A stretch of DNA of 6,553 nt from an uncultured Eubacteriales bacterium (GTDB lineage: Bacteria; Bacillota; Clostridia; Lachnospirales; Lachnospiraceae). How positions within the stretch are numbered: position 1 is the first letter of the stretch; each line of letters opens with the position of its first letter. Location: NCBI GenBank assembly GCA_949286775.1, contig CASEDW010000022.1:1-6553 (forward strand). Reading direction: 5' to 3'. The translations under genes were made by a program, and so were the position numbers. Below the pieces are notes generated by a model that did not search any database, was not told the origin of the DNA, and worked only from the letters and a program-made list of their open reading frames with translations. Positions 1 to 5,604 of this stretch are shown in pieces.

Positions 1-1
1 A

Positions 2-916
2 AAAGGTATTGTATTAAAAGAACCTGCCGTCATCGCCTACGACAGAGACAATGAAAAAATAAGAGCCATCGGAGAAGAAGCCAGACAGATGATCGGAAGA
101 ACTCCCGGAAACATTTCCGGAATAAGACCCCTTAAAGAGGGCGTTATTGCCGATTATGTTATGACTGAACAGATGCTTAAATATTTTATCCAAAAAGCCA
201 TGGGAAGAAGAGGTTTTCTCAAACCCAGAATAGTAATAAGCGTGCCAAGCCGCGTAACGGACGTTGAAAGAAGAGCCGTAGTTGAAGCAGCTTATCAGGC
301 AGGAGCAAAGGAAGTTACGATTGTCGAAGGAGTTGTGGCGGCGGCTATCGGCATTGGAATCGATATCAGAAAACCGAGCGGCACGATGATCGTCGATATT
401 GGAGGCGGCGCAACCGATATAGCTATAATTTCCGGAGGCGGCATTGTCCTTTCTACATGCATACAGGTTGCCGGAAATCAATTTAATGAAAGCATAATCA
501 GATATCTGAGAAAAAATCATCTCTTATTTGTAGGTGATCAGACGGCGGAAGCCATAAAGATACGAATAGGAGCCGTCTGGAAAAACAGAAAAGATAAATC
601 GATCGAAGTAAAAGGAAGAAACGTATTTACGGGTCTTCCGAACAGTGTTGTTATTTCTTCACAGGAACTGATCGAGCCGATGACTGAAGTCGCGAACAAA
701 ATCGCCGATTCGGTATGTCAGCTGTTAGAGCAGACAACTCCTGAACTTGCCAACGATATAGCGCGGCGCGGGATATTCCTTACAGGAGGCGGTTCGCTTG
801 TTGAGGGGATGGAAGATGTTATCAAAGCAAAAACAGGCATAGAAACGATAACCTCAGAATATCCTGACAGCACTGTAGCTCTTGGAACAGGCAAATATCT
901 TGAACTTATGGGGTAA
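2..916 (+). CDS. MreB/Mbl-family rod-shape actin homologue, 5'-truncated, divergent active site
   Basis: The reading frame is open from base 2 (KGIVLKEPAVIAYDRD...) to TAA at 914-916, giving 304 residues. Aligned by eye to MreB, about 21-25 N-terminal residues, including the first phosphate loop (DLGTAN), lie outside the window. MreB-type landmarks follow in order: IGRTPGN and IRPLKEGVIADY, the membrane-facing loop GFLKPRI, VDIGGG, TAEAIKIRIG, TGLP, TPELANDIARRGIFLTGGGSL and VALGTGK. The family forms membrane-bound ATP-dependent filaments that guide lateral wall synthesis. The active site is unusual. The normal EEP/DEP before AAAIG reads EGV (Gly at 329-331), GGGTT reads GGGAT (Ala at 410-412), and the GDxxD segment reads GNQFN. 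This suggests a paralogue with altered or absent ATP hydrolysis, so no symbol is assigned between mreB and mbl. The protein ends right after the last core strand, without a tail. The gene is probably co-transcribed with recD2, which starts one base after its stop. Confidence 0.9.
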   Translation, partial: KGIVLKEPAVIAYDRDNEKIRAIGEEARQMIGRTPGNISGIRPLKEGVIADYVMTEQMLKYFIQKAMGRRGFLKPRIVISVPSRVTDVERRAVVEAAYQAGAKEVTIVEGVVAAAIGIGIDIRKPSGTMIVDIGGGATDIAIISGGGIVLSTCIQVAGNQFNESIIRYLRKNHLLFVGDQTAEAIKIRIGAVWKNRKDKSIEVKGRNVFTGLPNSVVISSQELIEPMTEVANKIADSVCQLLEQTTPELANDIARRGIFLTGGGSLVEGMEDVIKAKTGIETITSEYPDSTVALGTGKYLELMG

Positions 917-917
917 T

Positions 918-3164
918 ATGAGCGAACAGATTGAAGGATATGTTGACAAAATCATTTTCAGAAATGAAGAAAATGGTTATACGGTTCTTGAAATCGACAA
1001 CAATAAGGAAATAACATGCTGCGTCGGTATATTTCCGAGCATAAATGAAGGCGAATACCTTGAAATGAGCGGAGAATACACGGTGCACAGCATTTACGGC
1101 GAGCAGTTTAAGATGACCGGATATTCTGTCAGGATACCTAAAGAACAGACAGCGCTGGAAAAATATCTCGGAAGCGGAGCAATCAAGGGTATAGGAGCTT
1201 CTCTTGCTTCAAGGATAATTTCAAAGTTTGGAGAAGAAACGCTTCGTATCATAGAAGAAGAACCGGAACGTCTTTCTGAAATCAAAGGTATAAGCGACAG
1301 GAAGGCGCGGGATATCGCGCGTCAGATGTCTGAAAAATCCCAGTTTCAAAGTGAAATGATTTTTTTGTCTCAATATGGAATATCGCTGAACATGTGTCTG
1401 AAGATTCACCAGAAATTTCAGGACAGGGTATACGATATTTTGCAGACAAATCCGTATCTTCTGGCTGAGGAAATCGATGGCATAGGATTTAAAACTGCAG
1501 ATTCCATCGCCGCAAAAGCGGGAATAAGGAAAAATTCGCCGTTCAGGATAAAGAGCGGATACATCTATGTTTTAAATACGGCTCTTGCGGAGGGACACAT
1601 GTATCTTCCAAAGGACATTTTATTTAAGAAGGCTTCCGAGATCCTTGAAGTGCCGGAAGAAGAGCTTGAAAAACACTTTATGGATCTCATAATCGAAAAG
1701 AAAATCGTTGTAAAACAGCTTGAAAATGAGACGACCCATGAGAAGACTGCCTGCGTATACGCTTACAAAAACTATTATCTTGAACTCAATACGGCCGCGA
1801 TGCTTAAACAGCTCAATGTAACTTATGAGGACAATCTGAATTTTATACGAAATATCATCTCAGGAATCGAGAAAAAAACAAAAATAGAGCTCGACGATCT
1901 TCAGCGTGAAGCCGTTGAGAAAGCAGCTATTAACGGTATTTTTATACTCACCGGCGGACCGGGAACAGGAAAAACAACGACTATAAATACAATGATCAGA
2001 TATTTTGAAGCCCTTGATCTTACCATACTTCTTGCCGCTCCCACCGGCAGGGCTGCCAAAAGGATGCAGGAGGCCACAGGCTACGAGGCGTCCACGATCC
2101 ACAGGATGCTTGAACTGTATGGAGATCCTGACGATCCTTCGGGAAAAGCGCGTTTCGGCAGGAACGCGGAAAATCCGCTGGAAGCCGATGTTATCATTAT
2201 AGATGAAACGTCCATGGTCGATATTTTTCTGATGAATTCTCTTTTGACCGCGATAGTTCCCGGAACAAGGGTGATCTTTGTGGGAGACGTAAATCAGCTC
2301 CCGAGCGTAGGACCCGGAAGGGTTTTAAACGATATGATCGAATCTAATGAGTTTTCAGTTATAAGACTCAACAAGATATTCAGGCAGGCGGCCTTAAGCG
2401 ATATAGTCGTAAACGCCCACAAGATAAACGCAGGTCAGGATATAACTATCGACAACAAGAGCAAAGATTTTTTCTTCTTTGAAAGAGACGACGTAAGAGT
2501 TGTTCAGAAAATAGTAGTTTCCCTCGTCAGGGACAAACTGCCCAAGCTACTGAATCTTGAAAGCAGAGAAATACAGGTGCTTACGCCGATGAGAAAAGGC
2601 GCGCTCGGAGTTGAAAACCTGAATATGCTTCTGCAAAAATATATAAATCCATCTGACAGCTCAAAGCCTGAATGCGAGCATGGAAATATAATCTTCAGAA
2701 CAGGCGATAAAGTGATGCAGATAAAAAACAACTATCAGCTGGAATGGGAGATAAGAGGCAAATACGGTATTCCCGTTCAAAACGGAACAGGCGTGTTTAA
2801 CGGCGACATGGGTACTATAAAAGAAGTTAATAATTTAATGGAGACGATGACTGTTGAATTCGACGATCAAAGGGTTGTAGAATATTCTTTTAAACAGCTC
2901 GATGAACTGGAACTTGCTTACGCCATAACCGTTCACAAAGCCCAGGGAAGCGAATATCCGGCTGTAGTCATGCCGATTCTTTCGGGACCTGCGATGCTTC
3001 TGTCAAGAAATCTTTTATATACGGCAGTTACGAGAGCGAAAAACTGCGTTGTTTTGTCAGGCAGCTTGGCAGTTCTTCATCAGATGATCAAAAATCAGAG
3101 AGAAGATTTCAGATATACGACGCTGACTGAGCGTATTAAGGAAATGTATCGGCCATTTTTATAA
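918..3164 (+). CDS. recD2: RecD2 (RecD-like) SF1B ATP-dependent 5'-3' DNA helicase
   Basis: A 748-residue protein of normal RecD2 length. An N-terminal OB-like region (about 1-75, EGYVDKIIFRNEENGYTVLEI) is followed by tandem helix-hairpin-helix DNA-binding segments (about 85-135, GAIKGIG and IKGISDRKARDIA), the part that separates RecD2 from RecBCD RecD. The helicase motifs are Walker A GGPGTGKTT (346-354, Lys352), Ia APTGRAAKRM, Walker B DETSM (Asp429, Glu430), GDVNQLPSVGPGR (456-468), LNKIFRQA, LTPMRKGALG, VHKAQGSEYP (672-681) and TAVTRAK (Arg706). All look intact. In species without RecBC, RecD2 is linked to repair and replication-fork maintenance. The start is set at ATG 918, two bases after the mreB stop codon, because MSEQIEGYV matches the usual RecD2 N-terminus. 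An in-frame ATG at 882 would add 12 residues inside the mreB end and is not favoured. The only ribosome-binding candidate is GGGG at 910-913, four bases upstream, so translation is probably coupled to mreB. Confidence 0.96.
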   Translation: MSEQIEGYVDKIIFRNEENGYTVLEIDNNKEITCCVGIFPSINEGEYLEMSGEYTVHSIYGEQFKMTGYSVRIPKEQTALEKYLGSGAIKGIGASLASRIISKFGEETLRIIEEEPERLSEIKGISDRKARDIARQMSEKSQFQSEMIFLSQYGISLNMCLKIHQKFQDRVYDILQTNPYLLAEEIDGIGFKTADSIAAKAGIRKNSPFRIKSGYIYVLNTALAEGHMYLPKDILFKKASEILEVPEEELEKHFMDLIIEKKIVVKQLENETTHEKTACVYAYKNYYLELNTAAMLKQLNVTYEDNLNFIRNIISGIEKKTKIELDDLQREAVEKAAINGIFILTGGPGTGKTTTINTMIRYFEALDLTILLAAPTGRAAKRMQEATGYEASTIHRMLELYGDPDDPSGKARFGRNAENPLEADVIIIDETSMVDIFLMNSLLTAIVPGTRVIFVGDVNQLPSVGPGRVLNDMIESNEFSVIRLNKIFRQAALSDIVVNAHKINAGQDITIDNKSKDFFFFERDDVRVVQKIVVSLVRDKLPKLLNLESREIQVLTPMRKGALGVENLNMLLQKYINPSDSSKPECEHGNIIFRTGDKVMQIKNNYQLEWEIRGKYGIPVQNGTGVFNGDMGTIKEVNNLMETMTVEFDDQRVVEYSFKQLDELELAYAITVHKAQGSEYPAVVMPILSGPAMLLSRNLLYTAVTRAKNCVVLSGSLAVLHQMIKNQREDFRYTTLTERIKEMYRPFL

Positions 3165-3184
3165 ACAGCATATTAATCATTGCG

Positions 3185-3199
3185 GATCGGGGAGATCGG
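3185..3199 (+). repeat. Short direct repeat GATCGG in the comF leader
   Basis: GATCGG occurs at 3185-3190 and again at 3194-3199, nine bases apart, in the 42-base gap between recD2 and comF. Each copy ends in a purine-rich, Shine-Dalgarno-like string, so the duplication yields two potential ribosome-binding sites. It may be chance. Confidence 0.4.
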
Positions 3200-3209
3200 A
3201 GTATGATTG
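3198..3209 (+). promoter_or_regulatory. Ribosome-binding site and TTG start of comF
   Basis: GGAG (3198-3201) lies five bases before TTG (3207-3209), a workable spacing that decides the comF start. An ATG at 3203-3205, in another frame, is only one base from that GGAG. It could instead use the upstream GGGGAG (3189-3194, eight bases away) and would then encode a 15-residue peptide ending at TGA 3248-3250. Confidence 0.6.
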
Positions 3210-3914
3210 AAAAATTTATTAAGAAAGATTCTCGGGATAATTTATCCTGAACGATGTGTTTTTTGCGACAAAATACTAAGCGCGAAGGAAAAATATCTGT
3301 GTGATGAATGCATTCACAAATTTAAATTCATCAAAGACAGAACCTGCATAAGGTGCGGAAGAGTGCTTCACAGCAGATATGAAACGCTTTGTCACGAATG
3401 CGCTTCAGGGAATTTCGTTTTTGACGAGGCTTTCGCGCCGTTTAAATATACGGGAGAAGTAAAGAATTCGATTTTAAATTTAAAATATAAGGGGCGCGCG
3501 CAAAACGCCGGATTTTACGCCAAATGTATCTGGAAATACGGAAAAGAAAGGATAACAAACTGGAATCCTGATATCATTATTGCTGTTCCCATACATTATT
3601 CGAGGCTGGCCACGAGAGGATATAATCAGGCGGAACTTATAGCCCGTAAACTGTCTGAGGTTTCAGGCATACCTCTTGAAAAAAATGTGATCGCCCGTAC
3701 TAAAAAAACTCAGGCTCAGAAAAAACTCGGAAAATTCGAAAGGCATGAAAACATGAAGAGCGCTTTTTCGTTTGTATACGGGGACACTCTTCCGGAGCGA
3801 ATACTCATAATAGACGATATTTTTACTACAGGCGCTACTGTGGATGCGATTAGTGGGATACTTAAAGATAACGGAGCTAAAAAAGTATACGTGATCTGCG
3901 CGGCACTCTCCTGA
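3207..3914 (+). CDS. comF: ComF family protein (competence / phosphoribosyltransferase fold), TTG start
   Basis: A 235-residue protein of normal ComF length. The N-terminal part carries four cysteine pairs typical of the ComF zinc-binding region: CVFC (17-20), CDEC (32-35), CIRC (47-50) and CHEC (62-65). The C-terminal part is a type I phosphoribosyltransferase fold with RGYNQAELIA and the PRPP-loop signature IIDDIFTTGAT (Asp203, Asp204). ComF (ComFC) is needed for DNA uptake or processing of incoming single strands in naturally competent bacteria. It is also widespread in species not known to be competent, so its presence does not prove competence. The start must be TTG at 3207, because TGA directly precedes it in frame and the next residues (KNLLRKILGIIYPERC) match a usual ComF N-terminus. 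GGAG at 3198-3201 sits five bases upstream. The neighbour is RecD2, not the ComFA helicase found beside comF in Bacillus. No intrinsic terminator is visible after the stop. Confidence 0.93.
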   Translation: MKNLLRKILGIIYPERCVFCDKILSAKEKYLCDECIHKFKFIKDRTCIRCGRVLHSRYETLCHECASGNFVFDEAFAPFKYTGEVKNSILNLKYKGRAQNAGFYAKCIWKYGKERITNWNPDIIIAVPIHYSRLATRGYNQAELIARKLSEVSGIPLEKNVIARTKKTQAQKKLGKFERHENMKSAFSFVYGDTLPERILIIDDIFTTGATVDAISGILKDNGAKKVYVICAALS

Positions 3915-3915
3915 C

Positions 3916-3944
3916 TTGCAATTAAATATAGCATGTGTTAAAAT
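3916..3944 (+). promoter_or_regulatory. Sigma-A-type promoter with extended -10 upstream of the cdaA gene block
   Basis: TTGCAA (3916-3921) and TAAAAT (3939-3944) are separated by exactly 17 bases, and TGT (3936-3938) directly before the -10 gives the TGn extended -10 element. Transcription would begin near 3950-3952, leaving a leader of about 40 bases before the ATG at 3993. It falls in the largest intergenic gap of the window, right after comF, so it probably drives the two membrane-protein genes, cdaA and cdaR. An AT-only inverted repeat (GTTAAAA 3937-3943 with TTTTAAC 3947-3953) overlaps the -10. It is too weak to be a terminator but could be an operator half-site pair. Confidence 0.6.
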
Positions 3945-3992
3945 TTTTTTAACTATGGTGTATTTGTTTTCAGACAACTGAGAGGTAAACTT

Positions 3993-4409
3993 ATGGATAA
4001 AAACAGGCTTATCAGAATGATTCACCTTGCCATGTACGAACAGGTTGACGGCAAGGAAGATATAGCTATCAGCAAATATTTTAGAAAAGATTATATTGCC
4101 TTTGGCCTTCTTAAGAATATTGTATTGGTAACGGTCGCCTTTTTTATTCTGCTTGGATTCATCGCTCTTTATAATCTTGAATTTCTTGCCTCAAATTTTT
4201 CTAATATTAATTTTCAGCCGCTTGTAATAGGTATAATAATAGCCTATCTGCTTGTTGTCGGCATTTTTTCTGTTATTGTTTTTGTTATCAGAGGGCTGAG
4301 GTATGAAAGAGCGGCAAGAAGAGTAAATCTTTACGACAAAAAGCTTTATCAGCTTGAAAAAATATACATCCTGGAAAGAAAAGCAAAAAGAAAGGCAAAT
4401 AGAAAATGA
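3993..4409 (+). CDS. Small two-helix membrane protein of unknown function, first gene of the cdaA block
   Basis: A 138-residue protein that I do not recognise as a named family. Visible parts: a polar N-terminal segment (1-38, MDKNRLIRMIHLAMYEQ...) that could form an amphipathic helix, one hydrophobic helix at about 40-60, a short polar loop with Asn residues (about 61-76), a second helix at about 77-99 (PLVIGIIIAYLLVVGIFSVIV), then a strongly basic C-terminal segment (100-138) that could be helical and ends ERKAKRKANRK. By the positive-inside rule both ends are probably cytoplasmic. The ATG at 3993 has GAGGT (3982-3986) six bases upstream. The stop overlaps the next start as ATGA (4406-4409), so the two membrane proteins are probably translationally coupled and may form a complex. 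Position just behind the promoter and ahead of cdaA suggests a role linked to c-di-AMP or the cell envelope. That is inference only. Confidence 0.85.
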   Translation: MDKNRLIRMIHLAMYEQVDGKEDIAISKYFRKDYIAFGLLKNIVLVTVAFFILLGFIALYNLEFLASNFSNINFQPLVIGIIIAYLLVVGIFSVIVFVIRGLRYERAARRVNLYDKKLYQLEKIYILERKAKRKANRK

Positions 4410-5584
4410 GAACACTCACAGAACTCAGGGCAAGGATAATCAGATTTTACAATTCCGCTGATATTTATATACTGCCGGCGATTAAATTCATAATAGCGTT
4501 GCTGCTGTTGTTCGCTATAAATAAGAATTACGGTTATATGGAAAGCCTGAACAACATGTTTATTGTTGTGATTCTTTCCGTTGTATGCGCATTTCTTCCA
4601 CTCACCGGAACAGCCGCAATCTCGCTGATATTAATTGTAATACACTGTTTTGGCATTTCAGTTGAAGTAGGATTGTTCGCCGCGTGTCTTTATCTGCTTC
4701 TGTTTATACTTGTTATAAGATTTGTTGTTAAAGATTCTCTCGCGATCGTAATCGCGCCTATTGCGTTTAAGTTTTACATACCGTCTGTCATACCTGTTAC
4801 CCTCGGTATGCTTGGAAGGATTTCATCTGCCCTTACGGCGGTGACTGCTGTCGTTTCAGCTTATTTTCTCAAGGAGCTTCCGTCGATAGCAGTAATGACG
4901 CAGAACGAGGATTTCTCAAGTCTTGAGATTTTAAACGCGCTTATAGATGGAATCGTCAATAACGCGGAAATGATAATGAACACAATCATTTTCGCTGCTG
5001 TTGTTATAATCGTCTGCCTTATCAGAAAACTCTGTACGACATACGGATGGCTTATTTCGGCGGCAGTCGGAAACGGCATATATATAGTTCTTTCGGTAGT
5101 AGGATCATTTTTCCTTGATATCGAAATTAATTACGCCTTCGTGATTATCGGAGCGCTTATCTCTCTGTTTATTAATCTCGTGATAGCATTTTTTAAATTC
5201 AACGCAAAATATTCGGGAAGCAGATATCTTCAGTTTGAAGACGACGACTATTACTATTATGTCAAGGTTATCCCGAAGGCTAAAGCGTCGCTGTCAACAG
5301 ACGACTACGATGATGACGATGAAGAAGAGATATATTTCACATCTGAGGATAAGATGGCCGCGCCTCCAAGAAACAGAAATGTAAACGGCAGGCCTGCGTC
5401 GAATCAGAATATGGACAGCAGACCTGTTCACAATCAAAATGTAAACGGCAGACCTGCGCCAAATCAAAATCCGCAGATGTATAATACTCAGGTCAATGTC
5501 TCTTATAAACGTCCGGTTTCTGAAAAACCGCCTGTTTCAGGCGATACGCAGATAATAAATCATTCGCCGGATCAAAAGAAATAA
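4406..5584 (+). CDS. Polytopic membrane protein with acidic, tyrosine-rich and Asn/Pro repeat tail, unknown function
   Basis: A 392-residue protein in two parts. Residues about 20-265 hold roughly eight or nine hydrophobic helices (about 22-38, 49-67, 69-86, 88-108, 110-130, 134-154, 190-207, 213-237, 243-263), with a longer polar loop at about 156-186. Residues 266-392 are soluble and probably cytoplasmic and disordered: the motif FEDDDYYYYVKVIPK (277-291), an acidic run DDYDDDDEEE (299-308), then 10-residue Asn/Arg/Pro repeats and a polar end. I recognise no enzyme or transporter signature. From memory the FEDD(D/E)YYYYVK motif recurs in uncharacterised Lachnospiraceae proteins, but I cannot verify this. 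ATG 4406 overlaps the previous stop, with GAAAGG (4390-4395) ten bases upstream. cdaA follows 20 bases after the stop. An accessory role in c-di-AMP signalling or envelope assembly is plausible from position alone. Confidence 0.85.
   Translation: MRTLTELRARIIRFYNSADIYILPAIKFIIALLLLFAINKNYGYMESLNNMFIVVILSVVCAFLPLTGTAAISLILIVIHCFGISVEVGLFAACLYLLLFILVIRFVVKDSLAIVIAPIAFKFYIPSVIPVTLGMLGRISSALTAVTAVVSAYFLKELPSIAVMTQNEDFSSLEILNALIDGIVNNAEMIMNTIIFAAVVIIVCLIRKLCTTYGWLISAAVGNGIYIVLSVVGSFFLDIEINYAFVIIGALISLFINLVIAFFKFNAKYSGSRYLQFEDDDYYYYVKVIPKAKASLSTDDYDDDDEEEIYFTSEDKMAAPPRNRNVNGRPASNQNMDSRPVHNQNVNGRPAPNQNPQMYNTQVNVSYKRPVSEKPPVSGDTQIINHSPDQKK
5372..5470 (+). repeat. Three and a third tandem 30-base repeats coding N-x-N-x-x-x-R-P-x-x
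   Basis: In-frame units at 5372-5401, 5402-5431 and 5432-5461 plus a partial NQN at 5462-5470 encode NRNVNGRPAS, NQNMDSRPVH and NQNVNGRPAP. Units 1 and 3 are nearly identical at DNA level, while unit 2 has diverged. The tract lies in the disordered tail of the polytopic membrane protein and is a likely site of length variation between strains. Confidence 0.8.
5514..5542 (+). other. Overlapping, mutually exclusive hairpins shortly before cdaA
   Basis: CGGTTT (5514-5519) can pair with AAACCG (5525-5530), and GCCTG (5530-5534) with CAGGC (5538-5542). CTGAAA (5520-5525) can pair instead with TTTCAG (5535-5540), which would disrupt both. All lie in the coding end of the preceding gene, about 62 bases before the cdaA ATG. 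No U-run follows, so this is not an intrinsic terminator. The pairing may be a by-product of the protein-level duplication PVSEK/PVSGD. Confidence 0.35.
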
Positions 5585-5604
5585 TATGAAAGGAACTGAT
5601 ATAC

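Noticed and set aside
14..520. Minus-strand open frame of 168 codons opposite mreB
   Set aside because: It is Ser/Phe/Tyr-rich as expected of antisense to a conserved gene, with no recognisable domain. The same holds for the other minus-strand frames (for example 1860-2102, 3663-4025, 6124-6411).
882..917. Upstream in-frame ATG giving RecD2 a 12-residue extension
   Set aside because: It lies inside the mreB end, and the added residues do not resemble RecD2, whose family N-terminus matches from ATG 918.
2005..2202. Open frame of 65 codons inside recD2 on the same strand
   Set aside because: It overlaps the helicase motifs in another frame, has no family resemblance, and recD2 is clearly the coding frame.
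3471..3486. Perfect 16-base palindrome ATTTTAAATTTAAAAT
   Set aside because: It lies within the comF coding sequence, encodes ordinary residues (LNLK) and consists only of A and T, so chance is likely.
3940..3953. T-run after comF as a possible terminator
   Set aside because: No GC-rich stem precedes the seven T residues, and the position overlaps the promoter -10.
3915..3992. Possible c-di-AMP (ydaO-type) riboswitch ahead of the cdaA block
   Set aside because: The 78-base gap, much of it upstream of the predicted start site, is too short and lacks the conserved stems.
4741..4756. Inverted repeat CGCGAT-CGTA-ATCGCG
   Set aside because: It sits in the middle of a membrane-helix coding region with no U-run or nearby gene boundary. 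A site role cannot be supported.
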